A stretch of DNA of 43,713 bases from Gammaproteobacteria bacterium (GCA_019247195.1 JAFAPI010000228.1:1-43713), one strand, 5' to 3'; shown: positions 8,692-17,609, counted from the stretch's first letter. Translations and numbers: made by a program. Notes: generated by a model not told the origin, from the sequence alone.

Positions 8692-11016
8692 ATGCAGTTC
8701 GCGACCCCGGCCGGACTCGATTATTACAATGCGCGTGCCTATCCCCGGCAAGATGTGCGGCACGTCACAGGACGCGCCGCCGGTTCATCTATTGGAACCA
8801 GCGTGACCTCATCTGTCTGGTGGATTGCGCGGCGGGTATTCTCGCGTGCAGGGCTCGCAGCGGCGGCTGTCTCAGTCGCGTACTTCCTCACGGCAATACT
8901 CGCGATCCTGCTCACTCGGGAGCACGGCGGGGTCGCCCTGCTGTGGCCCGCGAACGCGATCGCCGCTGCACTCGCCATTCGCTTTCGCTGGCTTTCGCTC
9001 CCGGTCGTGCTTCTCGGGGTGCTGCTCTTATCCGCACTTGCGGATGTGATGACCGCGCGAGATACGCTGTCCACCGCCTTTACATTGGCCGCGATCAATG
9101 TGGCCGAAGTAAGCCTGATGATTGGCGCCTATCGGTACTGCTGGAATCAGTTCCCGATTCCTCATATCACCGTGAACCACGCGGCGCACATGACCCTGTT
9201 TTTTGGACTGCTGATTCCCGCTGTCATTGCCCTGCCCGGCGGATACGCGGTCCATGAGCTGTTTGGCGCTCCTCAAGCCCGCGCCATACGCGAGTGGTGG
9301 CTGTCGGACGCACTGGGCGCCTGCCTCTTTGGTCCTCCCATCATTCTCTTCAACGCAGCCGCAGTGGAGCGGCTTCTGGCTCGGCGTTTCCTGCTCCGCA
9401 ACGCTTTGTCGGCCCTCATGTGCATCGGGACCTGCTATCTGGCAGTCCGCTACGTCCGCTTCCCGTATGCCGTGATGGCGGTGCCGCTACTGATCACGGC
9501 CTTCAGATTCGGTGGCTTTGGTACTGCGGTCCTGGGTCTGCTATGCGCCTTGTCGGTATTGCTGCTGTGGGTTGCGGGAATCAGACCCGCAGGGCTTGAG
9601 GGCTATCAGGCCGCTCGATCATTGCAGGCGTTCCCCGTCTGGCCCCTGCTGGCGTCCTTGATGCCCGCCATTGCGGTCGGGATAGGATCCGACGAAAGAC
9701 GGAAGATCAGCCGGGATCTGCGGCTCAGCGAACGACGCTTCCGCGAGTCTCTGGACCGCTCGCCCATCGGCATGGTGATCATCAGTTTGGACGGGGTATG
9801 GCTGAAGAGCAACGCCGCTCTCGAGGCCATGCTCGGCTACTCGGACCGAGAGTTCGCCGCGCTCCCCGGTGACTCTCTGGTGCATCCGGAGGATGTGGCC
9901 ATCCTACGGGAGCAGCGGCTTAAATTGCAGGCGAGGGAATGCGACTCGTACGACATTGAACGCAGATTCAAACATCGGAATGGTTCGTGGGTCTGGGTGC
10001 GTGCGGCGGTGTCTCTCGTGTTCGACGAGGAAGGGCGGCCGCTGCACTACATCGCGCAGCTGGAGAGTGTCGAGCGACGCCGTGCGGCTCAACGCGCCTT
10101 GGCCGAAGAGAAGGAGCGCCTCAAGACAACTCTGCGCAGCATCGCCGATGCCGTCATTACGACCGATGCCGAGCAGCGTGTGACCTACTTGAACGCGGCC
10201 GCCGAACGACTTCTCGGTCAGACGCTGCGTGACATCAGTAATCGTCGCTTCGACGAGATCGCAGTGCTGACTCAACCGGACTCGAGCCGCCCAGCTCCCG
10301 ATCTTCTCGCCGAAGCCACTGCCTGGGGGCGAGTCGCACGCCGGGAACGGCCGTGCGTGCTGCATCGACCCGACGGCAGTGTCGTGCATGTCGTCGATTC
10401 AGTGTCGCCGGTGTTCGATTCAGACGGCAAGGTGACCGGTAGTGTCATCGTCGTGCGTGACGCCAGTGCTGAGTACATCAAGGAGCAGGAGCTCAGTCGG
10501 CGGGCGACGCGGGACGCGTTGACCGGGCTCGCCAACCCCTTCGAGTTCAAGCGTCGTGCCCGGCGGGCCTTAGAGCGTGCCCGCGCCCTGGAACGGCCCG
10601 CCGCGATCATCGCCATCGATCTGGATGGTTTCAAAGCGGTCAACGACACTGCAGGGCATGCCGCCGGGGACGCCGTCCTGCGTGCGGTGGCAGGCGTCTT
10701 GCAGGCGCTGGTGAGGCGTTCCGATACCGTAGCACGCCTGGGAGGGGACGAATTCGCCATCATTCTGGAGAACTGCTCGGACGAGAGAATTTCGAGCATC
10801 GCCGCTCAAACTCTCGAAGCGATCCACTCGTTGTCAGTATCGTGGGGGGGCGCCAGTCATTCAGTGGGAGCCAGTCTGGGGGTCGTTACCGCCCACGACG
10901 TCGCGGGAGACGACGGTGCCTGGCTGGCAGCAGCTGATCATGCATGCTACGAGGCGAAACGGGCAGGCCGTGGTCGGGTGGTGCGGCCGAAAAAGCGGCT
11001 GCCTCTAGACGTTTAA
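8692..11016 (+). CDS. MASE1-PAS-PAS-GGDEF diguanylate cyclase
   Basis: A 774-residue inner-membrane protein. ATG 8692 lies about 19 bases after a GAGGGGGGGAG stretch; a GTG at 8803 just before the first helix is an alternative start. Residues about 45-340 hold many hydrophobic helices with LLWPANAIAAAL, typical of the MASE1 sensory domain. Two PAS domains follow (about 345-460, with RRFRESLDRSPIGMVI and NGSWVWVRA, and about 470-590). The C-terminal cyclase domain has an intact GGDEF active site (684-688) and an RxxD inhibitory site (Arg675-Asp678) five residues upstream, so active c-di-GMP synthesis with product feedback is expected. No EAL domain is present. No clear operon partner. Confidence 0.93.
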   Translation: MQFATPAGLDYYNARAYPRQDVRHVTGRAAGSSIGTSVTSSVWWIARRVFSRAGLAAAAVSVAYFLTAILAILLTREHGGVALLWPANAIAAALAIRFRWLSLPVVLLGVLLLSALADVMTARDTLSTAFTLAAINVAEVSLMIGAYRYCWNQFPIPHITVNHAAHMTLFFGLLIPAVIALPGGYAVHELFGAPQARAIREWWLSDALGACLFGPPIILFNAAAVERLLARRFLLRNALSALMCIGTCYLAVRYVRFPYAVMAVPLLITAFRFGGFGTAVLGLLCALSVLLLWVAGIRPAGLEGYQAARSLQAFPVWPLLASLMPAIAVGIGSDERRKISRDLRLSERRFRESLDRSPIGMVIISLDGVWLKSNAALEAMLGYSDREFAALPGDSLVHPEDVAILREQRLKLQARECDSYDIERRFKHRNGSWVWVRAAVSLVFDEEGRPLHYIAQLESVERRRAAQRALAEEKERLKTTLRSIADAVITTDAEQRVTYLNAAAERLLGQTLRDISNRRFDEIAVLTQPDSSRPAPDLLAEATAWGRVARRERPCVLHRPDGSVVHVVDSVSPVFDSDGKVTGSVIVVRDASAEYIKEQELSRRATRDALTGLANPFEFKRRARRALERARALERPAAIIAIDLDGFKAVNDTAGHAAGDAVLRAVAGVLQALVRRSDTVARLGGDEFAIILENCSDERISSIAAQTLEAIHSLSVSWGGASHSVGASLGVVTAHDVAGDDGAWLAAADHACYEAKRAGRGRVVRPKKRLPLDV

Positions 11017-11444
11017 GGGCGCGGCCGTCAAGTTCCCGAGTCGCGGATGCTCGACTCGCGCTCGGCGCGTCATTTCCTACTCATTCTGCCTGCCTGCGCG
11101 CGGATGCTCTGCGCACCCTGGCGGGGCAGCCCTGTGGCGCGGCTGCCGGGATTTAGAACACGGCGAGGTGTGATTAACCCGTGTGACTTAAGACGGAGCG
11201 AGGCACTCAGAGTTCAAGCGGCTTAAGGAGTAGCACGCTGAACTTAAGCAACGACGTTCAGCAGCCATTTAACAGAAGCGGGCGAAGGGCGCGCGATGTC
11301 GGAGTGGGCCTACAGATGCAACCGCGAAAACATCTCATCTTGTCTGTGACCGTGTAAGCCGCGGCGGTGCTTCCAGACGTATAAAATCCGACGCGGGATA
11401 GCTGCAGCACGCGGACCCGCGCGACGTATTGAGTTGAGGTGGCA
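11017..11444. other. intergenic region with an inverted repeat and no clear gene
   Basis: About 428 bases between the diguanylate cyclase and the repeat-bearing membrane protein. A 7-base inverted repeat, GCTGAAC (11237-11243) and GTTCAGC (11256-11262), could fold as a hairpin but has no T-run after it. The motif CTTAAG occurs several times nearby. A TATAAAAT stretch near 11382 could be a -10 element for the next gene, without a good -35. Short open frames show nothing recognisable. Confidence 0.4.
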
Positions 11445-12131
11445 ATGATCCCAGGACCAGAAGGATCGACCACGGCACCGCCGGACCCGTCGAACGAGGA
11501 CACGATCGAACTGGTGTTGACCAGTGAGCAGAGTCGCGCTCTTTCTGAGGCGGCCGAGTCACCACCGAGAAACGCGTCCGCCGAAATCAACGATGCTGCG
11601 CCATTGTCTCCGGCGACAGCCGATGCGCCACTGTCTCCGACAGCCGATGCGCCATTGTCTCCGGCGACAGCCGATGCTGCGCCATTGCCTCCCATCACAG
11701 ATGAGCCCACTGTGCAGCGTGCGGCGCGCATCGATCTTGCCGGCAACCTGACACTCGCCGGAGCGGCCCTGGCGGTCGCGGTAGCTTTCATGTGGCCCAC
11801 CTCGAAACCTCCCCACGCCACACCACCGGTCGCTCCGCCCGTGGCGCGGGTCAGTGAGGTCGCGCCCGAAGCTCCCGCCGAGCCGCCGGGTGAGCCGGTG
11901 CGGATACGAAACGCCTTCGATCGGACGGAAGTATTCGAATTCCCCGCCGGCACTTCCGAGGCCGACGCGAAGGCGGCCGTGGCGCAGATGCTGTTAAGCC
12001 GCGCGCATGACCGCTGGGCCGCGCGACGCGGAGGTAACGCGCAGACCCGTCGCCAGGCCGCCAATGAGCAACCTGACGCTTTGGCGAACAAGCTGCTGGT
12101 CCGTGCCAAGGAACCGGGCACGGCGCCCTAA
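11445..12131 (+). CDS. single-pass membrane protein with proline-rich tandem repeats, unknown function
   Basis: The ATG at 11445 has GAGG about 7 bases upstream; GTG 11439 is an in-frame alternative. The product is about 228 residues. Residues about 45-85 contain four tandem copies of a short unit around DAPLSPATA. One membrane helix (about 108-125, with LTLAGAALAVAVAFMW) is followed by a Pro/Ala-rich linker and a charged region with VRIRNAFDRTEVFEFPAGTS. The layout suggests a bitopic inner-membrane protein with a Pro-rich tail of the kind that spans periplasm. No known domain was recognised. A longer frame on the opposite strand (11258-12121) looks like low-complexity antisense and was not chosen. 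Confidence 0.6.
   Translation: MIPGPEGSTTAPPDPSNEDTIELVLTSEQSRALSEAAESPPRNASAEINDAAPLSPATADAPLSPTADAPLSPATADAAPLPPITDEPTVQRAARIDLAGNLTLAGAALAVAVAFMWPTSKPPHATPPVAPPVARVSEVAPEAPAEPPGEPVRIRNAFDRTEVFEFPAGTSEADAKAAVAQMLLSRAHDRWAARRGGNAQTRRQAANEQPDALANKLLVRAKEPGTAP
11590..11692 (+). repeat. in-frame tandem repeat, about 24-30 bp units, roughly four copies
   Basis: Consecutive units around GCGCCATTGTCTCCGGCGAC appear near 11597, 11624, 11648 and 11678 with small indels in multiples of three, so the frame is kept. They encode APLSP(A)TAD units in the membrane protein. Such repeats often vary in copy number through replication slippage. Confidence 0.75.
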
Positions 12132-12238
12132 GGCGCTCGGACAGATCGAGCGGTACGCCCACTGCCTGCTGACTCCGGCGCCGCGCTAACCCAAGGGTAG
12201 GACCCTGAGGCGTCGCCGCCAGCACCGACGGCACGGGG

Positions 12239-13444
12239 TTAACGTTTGCGGACGGATTCCTGCAGCGCATACCGGCGGCAATGCTCGAGATAGGCCAGCT
12301 CGTGGATTCCCAACAGCTCGACGACGGTGCTCCACAGCCAGGAAGGCACGTCGAGGCGCCGCGAGCGGTTGCGTCTGAGCTCACGGACCCAGCGCTGCCG
12401 GTTGGCGGCGGTCATCTGTCGGCCATGCGCCTTACCCAGCACCTCGCTCAGATAGCGCGCGGTGGCGACCGCCTCGTGCCGGTGCAGCTTCCCCAGCTCA
12501 ACCTTCATGTCCTGCGGCCGCAATTCCCGCACGAACACCGGTCGCCCACACATCGTCGCAGCCAAGGAGCGCTCTCCAAGCGTGGGGGACAGATTGCGGG
12601 CTGCCAATATCACCCGTTTGGCCGGATTCCGCGGCATGCCTGCGCGGCCAGAGTGCGGGGCCACTGCCGGGCTCGCTTCCTTGATATCCAGCAGGCAGTG
12701 GCGGACCTCTTCTGCCTGATCTTCGACGCGTGCCAGCACTGCGAAGCGTAAGCGGCCGAGCGAGCTGCAGCCCTTTCGCCAGTAGGCGGCATCGACTATC
12801 TCGACCCGGTCGTCTGGCTTGCCCTGGCGCAGACAGGTCACCAGCTCGCGTACGGGCTTGGAGGCGAACAGCTCGCGCAGCGCGGCACGCTCCTGCGCCT
12901 GCAGGGGCCAAAAACACCTGCCCAGAGGGATTTCGGGGCTCGGATCTGAGATGCGGTCTTTGGCCAGATCACGCCATTTCCTCTTCAGCGCCTCGCGTAA
13001 TACGACGCGCACCGGCCCGGCCTCTCCGAGCGCAGGCCGGCGCCTGCCCAGATGCTCGACTCCCATCTGGTAGCCCACCATGATGGCTTCCATCATGTGT
13101 GCGGTGATAAGCCCCGGCAGGTCAGACCCGCGCGCGGCGGTCGCGAGGGAAAGCGCGAGACGTATCAGATCGTGTGCCGGGTTGCCGATGACGGACTGGT
13201 CAAAATCCCGAATGCCTATTTCGACCTCGCCGGCGGTGCCGGCCAACGGCCCGAGATTCCCCACGTGGCAATCACCGCAGATCCATATGTGCGGTCCCAC
13301 CGGCCGCTTCACACGGCTCGAAGCGAGCCATTCATAGAAGCGATCGACGCTGCCCCGCACGTACGCCTGGACGGAACGAGCCATCTTGCGATGGCGACAC
13401 CGCTCAAGGACGCGCTGACGATCTCGGGGCAGGGTGTATTTCAT
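12239..13444 (-). CDS. DUF2252 family protein (kinase-like fold)
   Basis: A 401-residue protein. ICGDCHVGNLGPL followed by IRDFDQSVIGNPAHDLIRLA is the DUF2252 signature. The GDxHxxN and DFD elements resemble the catalytic loop and metal-binding Asp of aminoglycoside-phosphotransferase-like kinases, so small-molecule phosphorylation is plausible but unproven. The N-terminus (MKYTLPRDRQRVLERCRHRKM) is positively charged; there is no signal peptide. The ATG lies 25 bases after the stop of the thioredoxin-reductase-like gene on the same strand, so the two likely share a transcript. Family confident, activity unknown. Confidence 0.85.
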   Translation of the reverse strand: MKYTLPRDRQRVLERCRHRKMARSVQAYVRGSVDRFYEWLASSRVKRPVGPHIWICGDCHVGNLGPLAGTAGEVEIGIRDFDQSVIGNPAHDLIRLALSLATAARGSDLPGLITAHMMEAIMVGYQMGVEHLGRRRPALGEAGPVRVVLREALKRKWRDLAKDRISDPSPEIPLGRCFWPLQAQERAALRELFASKPVRELVTCLRQGKPDDRVEIVDAAYWRKGCSSLGRLRFAVLARVEDQAEEVRHCLLDIKEASPAVAPHSGRAGMPRNPAKRVILAARNLSPTLGERSLAATMCGRPVFVRELRPQDMKVELGKLHRHEAVATARYLSEVLGKAHGRQMTAANRQRWVRELRRNRSRRLDVPSWLWSTVVELLGIHELAYLEHCRRYALQESVRKR

Positions 13445-13469
13445 ATTTTGCCCGAGCCGCTATCGGGCA

Positions 13470-14342
13470 TCAGGCCGCGCCCGCGTCGAGGCGGTTATGG
13501 ATTGCGGTGGCAGCGATAGCCGCCTCGCCACACGCTACGGCGATCTGATTCAGACCGCGCACCACGTCGCCTGCGGCAAACACGCCGCGCACGGATGTCT
13601 CCTGATGCGCGCTCACGATGAGCTGCCCGGCCTCGTCGACCTGGGCACCCAGATCGCGGGCCAGCTGGGCCTGGGGAGTACAGCCGAGCGCCAGATAGAG
13701 GCAGTCGAATCTGTCGGTCGCCTGGCCGGCCCGGCGGATGAGGATATCGTTGCGCCGTAACTCGATCTGATCGGGTGATATCTCCACGACGGTCGTGGCA
13801 TCTGACCCGCGACACACGCGATCCTCAGCGTGCAAACGCAACCAGGTGACCTGGGCTGAGTAGCGGCGCAAAAACCGTACCTGATGCGCGCCGGCCTCAT
13901 CGGCCAGCACTGCAATCCGCTTGTCGATCGCCTCGTAGGCGTCGCAGACTGGACACAGCCGCACCACCCCGCGCTCGATGGCCTCATCCAGGCCCGCGAT
14001 GGCCGGCACGCGATCGAGGATCCCACTCGCCAGGATGACGAAGGGCGTGCGCACCCAGGCGGAGGCGGACCTCACGATAAATCCCGACTCGGTGCGGCCC
14101 AGCGCGTTCACCCGCTCAGCCACCATGCGCGCGCCGTAACGCTCCGCCTGGGCACGGAGCCGCACTAGGAGCTCGGTTCCCCCGATACCCTGGGGAAAAC
14201 CGGGCGTATTGTGACTCTCGGGGATGAGGCGCGCCCGGGGTGGGCCGCCGTCGAACACGACGACGGCGCGACGAAATCTTCCCAGGTAGGTCGCGGCCGT
14301 AAGTCCGGCGACGCCTGCGCCAACGATCGCTATTTCTTCCAC
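13470..14342 (-). CDS. thioredoxin-reductase-like FAD-dependent oxidoreductase
   Basis: A 290-residue protein beginning at GTG (complement of 14340-14342). The N-terminal Rossmann motif is VGAGVAGLTAATYLGR, a CPVC redox-pair candidate lies at 130-133, and the C-terminal FAD motif is GVFAAGDVV. Length and order match the low-molecular-weight thioredoxin reductase/AhpF-C-terminal family, but the usual CATC is replaced by CPVC. The NADPH-binding glycine motif between residues 140 and 180 reads KRIAVLADEAGAHQVRFL, not a canonical GxGxxA/G, so cofactor use may differ. Upstream of and co-directional with DUF2252. The physiological partner is unknown; no thioredoxin gene is nearby. Confidence 0.82.
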   Translation of the reverse strand: MEEIAIVGAGVAGLTAATYLGRFRRAVVVFDGGPPRARLIPESHNTPGFPQGIGGTELLVRLRAQAERYGARMVAERVNALGRTESGFIVRSASAWVRTPFVILASGILDRVPAIAGLDEAIERGVVRLCPVCDAYEAIDKRIAVLADEAGAHQVRFLRRYSAQVTWLRLHAEDRVCRGSDATTVVEISPDQIELRRNDILIRRAGQATDRFDCLYLALGCTPQAQLARDLGAQVDEAGQLIVSAHQETSVRGVFAAGDVVRGLNQIAVACGEAAIAATAIHNRLDAGAA

Positions 14343-14694
14343 CTACACTCCGCTCGCATAGGAACGCCGTCTGCGGGTTACATCATACCGGGCGCCTGCG
14401 CGCAGGCGCGGGTGGCGCGGTGCCGAGCAGCGGTAACCTCTTGCGCGACAGCAGCCCCCGGCGGTCGTTGGCCTGCCAATCGATGGGATGACTGACTTAG
14501 CCGCGTGGTGTGGAAGCCCCTCGCGGCGGGCGCATCGCCGATGCAGGTCGGCCACACCATGGCGCCCTCCGGTCGGGTGAGCATTCTGGGGAGTGGAAGA
14601 CACGTTGGCGAGTGAGGGTTGGCCGCGGGGTAGGCGCTGCCGCCGTTTCCAGCCAAACTCGCGCAATGGATACGGTGATGTGCCCGCCCGCGGT
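14343..14694. other. divergent intergenic region with a perfect 18-bp palindrome
   Basis: About 350 bases between the minus-strand flavoprotein and the plus-strand permease. It carries a -10-like TATGAT for the minus strand (14382-14387) and a perfect palindrome (14392-14409). In the permease frame an open extension runs back to 14593, but this stretch lacks the character of an APC N-terminus and is taken as non-coding. Confidence 0.5.
14382..14409 (-). promoter_or_regulatory. candidate -10 box and palindromic operator of the flavoprotein-DUF2252 unit
   Basis: On the minus strand TATGAT (14387-14382) stands 40 bases before the flavoprotein start. The 18-bp perfect palindrome GCGCCTGCGCGCAGGCGC (14392-14409) lies where the spacer and -35 would be. 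No canonical -35 hexamer is seen. A dimeric regulator bound there could block or replace polymerase contacts. Confidence 0.35.
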
Positions 14695-16101
14695 ATGAGC
14701 GCTGCCGCCGAGAACGTCGCGCTGGGGCCGACCGGCCTGCGGCGCGCCCTCAAGGTGCGCCACATGCGCATGATCGCCTTGGGCGGGGTGATCGGTGCCG
14801 GCCTGTTTGTCGGCAGCGGTGTGGTAATCCAGGCCACCGGACCCGCTGCGGTCCTGTCCTTTGCGCTCACCGGTACCCTGGTCGTGCTGGTCATGCGCAT
14901 GCTCGGCGAGATGGCGTCCGCCTATCCCGCGGTCGGCGGCTTCTACGAGTACAACCGGCTTGCGCTCGGAGAGCTGGCCGGTTTCATGACCGGCTGGATG
15001 TACTGGTATTTCTGGATCATCGTGGTGGCTCTCGAGGCGGTGGCGGGCGCGCGCATCCTGACGGGGTGGTTTCCAGGGGTCGCCCCCTGGGTCTTCACCC
15101 TCGGGCTGATGAGCCTCTTCACCGTCATCAACCTGCTCTCGGTGCGCTCCTGGGGCGAGGCGGAGTATTGGTTCGCGCTCATCAAGGTGGCGGCGATTGC
15201 TATCTTCCTCGGCCTCGGTGCGGTGGTGATCGCCGGGCTGTGGCCCCATCACCCCGGGGGTTTCGCGACGCTCACCCGCTATGGCGGCTTCGTGCCGCAG
15301 GGATGGGTCCCCGTACTGACCGGGGCGGTGGCTGCCACCGGCTTTTACTTCGGCTCCGAGATCGTCACCGTCGCCGCGGCTGAGTCGGCCGAGCCTGAGC
15401 GCGCCGTAGCCCGCGCGACGCAGTCGGTGGTCTCGCGCGTGCTCGTGTTCTATGTCGGGTCGATCCTGGTGGTGGTGACGCTGGTGCCGTGGTCCGATGC
15501 ACGCATGGCACAGCCCTACGTGGCGGCGCTGAGCGTGCTGCATATCCCGGCGGCGGCGCAGATCATGAATGGCATCATCCTCACCGCCGTGCTCTCCGCC
15601 CTCAACAGCGGCCTGTTCGCCTCCTCACGCATGATCATGGCGCTCGCCACGCGCGGGGATGCGCCGCGACGGCTGTCGCATCTCAACCGGCGCGGGGTCC
15701 CGGTGCGCGCCATCCTGCTCAGCACCGCATTCGGTTACGCGGCCGTGGTCATGAACTATGTCTCGCCCGCGCACGTGTTCGCGTTCCTGGTCGACTCCTA
15801 TGGCACCGTGGCGCTCTTCGTCTACCTGCTGATCGCGCTCGCGGAGCTGCGACTGAGGAGGCGACTCGAGCGTGAGGCGCCGGCCCGGCTGCGGGTGCGC
15901 ATGTGGGGCTATCCGGCTCTGACACTGCTTGCGATCGCGATGATGGTGGCGATCCTGGCGGCCATGGCTTTCATTGCGGAGCAGCGGCTGCCCCTGCTGT
16001 TCGGCGTGGCCAGCGCGCTCCTCATGCTGGCAGGCTACGGGGTACGCCGGGGCGTGGGCCCGGCGCACGCTCCCGCCGTGCCGGCGGCGAGAAACCCCTA
16101 G
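14695..16101 (+). CDS. APC-family amino-acid permease
   Basis: The ATG at 14695 gives 468 residues with 12 hydrophobic helices. The first contains the APC hallmark GGVIGAGLFVGSG, followed by helices with MRMLGEMASAYPAVGGFYEY and the proton/amino-acid symporter pattern of the AAT group (GabP/AnsP-like). A longer frame back to 14593 is possible but poorly supported. The stop codon shares a CTAG with the stop of the convergent MocR-type regulator, so the two genes abut tail to tail. The neighbourhood (tpa, xsc, TauR-like regulator) makes taurine or a related zwitterion a candidate substrate. No TauABC or TRAP taurine importer is present in the window. Confidence 0.88.
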   Translation: MSAAAENVALGPTGLRRALKVRHMRMIALGGVIGAGLFVGSGVVIQATGPAAVLSFALTGTLVVLVMRMLGEMASAYPAVGGFYEYNRLALGELAGFMTGWMYWYFWIIVVALEAVAGARILTGWFPGVAPWVFTLGLMSLFTVINLLSVRSWGEAEYWFALIKVAAIAIFLGLGAVVIAGLWPHHPGGFATLTRYGGFVPQGWVPVLTGAVAATGFYFGSEIVTVAAAESAEPERAVARATQSVVSRVLVFYVGSILVVVTLVPWSDARMAQPYVAALSVLHIPAAAQIMNGIILTAVLSALNSGLFASSRMIMALATRGDAPRRLSHLNRRGVPVRAILLSTAFGYAAVVMNYVSPAHVFAFLVDSYGTVALFVYLLIALAELRLRRRLEREAPARLRVRMWGYPALTLLAIAMMVAILAAMAFIAEQRLPLLFGVASALLMLAGYGVRRGVGPAHAPAVPAARNP

Positions 16102-17609
16102 CGGCGCGGGCGCTGCGACTGCAGGAGCGGCGCCAGGCGGCGGATGCCTTCCGGGATGGCCGATGCCGCGATGGAGGAGAATCCCAGACGGAAGAAGTTC
16201 CGCGGTGGATCCGGCTGCGCGAAGTGCACATCGCCCGGCTCGATCAGCACCCCCTGGGTTCGCGCCGACTCGGCGAGGCGTCGAGCCTCCAACCAGGGCG
16301 GGCCCTGGACCCAGACGGAGGAGCCACCCGTCACCGGCGGGTAGCTGACCTCGGGCAGATCGCGGACGAGGGCGGCGGTCAGCGCCTCGGCGCGCGCCCG
16401 GTACGCATCTGCGAGCCGTCGGCCGAAGGCGTCGAAGTAGCCGAGGGCCAGAAACCGCGCGAAGCTGCGCTCAATGAACGCCGTCGGATGGCGGATCATG
16501 AGCCGCCGCAAGGGGCGTAATTCGGCGATCAAGACCGGCGGGGCGACGATGTACCCGAGCCGCAGCCCGGGGGCGAGTGACTTGGAGAGGCTGCCCACAT
16601 AGATAACCCGGCCGCCGCGATCGAGGCTCTTCAGGGCGGGGTTGGGAAGCCCCGAAAAGCTGACCTCGGTCTCGTAATCGTCCTCGATGACCAGGAAGTC
16701 CTCCGCCGCCGCCTGAAGCAGCAGTTGCAGGCGGCGCTCGACGGGCATGGTCACCGTCGTCGGGGACTGATGGCTCGGCGTGGTATAGACCAGGCGGCAG
16801 CCCGCGAGGACCGGTCCCACCGGTAGCCCCTGCGCATCCACCGCCACCGGGCGCAGCCGAGCGGTACGCCGCCCGAAGATGTGTCGCGCATCCGGATAGC
16901 CTGGATTTTCGAGCCCTACCTCGGTGTGCGAGTCGACCAGCAGGTCCGCCAGCAGGTAGAGGGCATGCTGGGCGCCGATTGTGACCAGGATCTCCCCGGC
17001 GTCGCTCCAGATCCCGCGCAGCGGCAGCACCTTGGTGCGGATCTGCTCAACCAGCAGCGGGTCATCGCGGCTGAGCTGGTCGTGGGCCCAATCGAGCGCT
17101 TCGCTCGCTGAGAGCACCTGCTGACAGCTCGCCCGCCATTCGGTAAGGGGAAAGAGCGCCGGATCGACCTGGCCGTAGAGGAAGGGGAAAGGATAGCGGG
17201 GCCAGTCGGGCTCCTTGGCGATGTGAGACTGCCGCGAGGGGCGGGACCTCAGGTGCGCGTTCCAGTTCGGCGCGGCCACGGGGGCGGGTTCCGCGGTTAG
17301 CGTCGGGGCGCGCGCGCGCAGTCCGCCGGGATTGGGAAAATAGCCGCAGCGGCGCTGTGCAATCAGGTAGCCGTCCTCGGCGAGCTGCTGATAGACGCTG
17401 AGCACGGTGTTGCGGGCGATGCCGAGCTGCTCGGCGAGTGCCCGGCTCGAGGGCAGCGCGCGCTCCGGGGGCAGGCGACCAGCGCAGATGGCCTCGAGCA
17501 GCTGGGCGCGCAACCGGCTCTGCAGCCCGCCCGCCGCCGCGGACGGCAGGCGCAGCAGCTGCCGCCACAACACCGGGGTACGTCGTCGACCTTTGCCCAC
17601 CCTGATCAC
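16098..17609 (-). CDS. tauR: MocR-family (GntR-aminotransferase) regulator, TauR-like
   Basis: GTG (complement of 17607-17609) gives 503 residues; a TTG at 17669 in the same frame is less likely. Residues about 10-85 form a GntR winged helix-turn-helix (PSSRALAEQLGIARNTVL). The rest is a fold-type I aminotransferase-like domain with VIEDDYETEVSF and SLSKSLAPGLRLGY, whose Lys is the PLP-binding site. This is the MocR architecture of TauR, which activates taurine genes in Rhodobacter capsulatus together with PLP and taurine. It is the last gene after tpa, xsc and ackA, 82 bases past the ackA stop. Autoregulation within the operon is plausible. The name is based on context and family. Confidence 0.82.
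   Translation of the reverse strand: MIRVGKGRRRTPVLWRQLLRLPSAAAGGLQSRLRAQLLEAICAGRLPPERALPSSRALAEQLGIARNTVLSVYQQLAEDGYLIAQRRCGYFPNPGGLRARAPTLTAEPAPVAAPNWNAHLRSRPSRQSHIAKEPDWPRYPFPFLYGQVDPALFPLTEWRASCQQVLSASEALDWAHDQLSRDDPLLVEQIRTKVLPLRGIWSDAGEILVTIGAQHALYLLADLLVDSHTEVGLENPGYPDARHIFGRRTARLRPVAVDAQGLPVGPVLAGCRLVYTTPSHQSPTTVTMPVERRLQLLLQAAAEDFLVIEDDYETEVSFSGLPNPALKSLDRGGRVIYVGSLSKSLAPGLRLGYIVAPPVLIAELRPLRRLMIRHPTAFIERSFARFLALGYFDAFGRRLADAYRARAEALTAALVRDLPEVSYPPVTGGSSVWVQGPPWLEARRLAESARTQGVLIEPGDVHFAQPDPPRNFFRLGFSSIAASAIPEGIRRLAPLLQSQRPRR

Noticed and set aside
11590-11692. CRISPR-like array
   Set aside because: Units are contiguous, lack unique spacers and stay in frame inside a coding region.
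11258-12121. Minus-strand open frame (287 codons) opposite the repeat-bearing membrane protein
   Set aside because: Ala/Gly/Ser low complexity without signal or domain; the plus strand has a start with ribosome site, a clear membrane helix and frame-preserving repeats.
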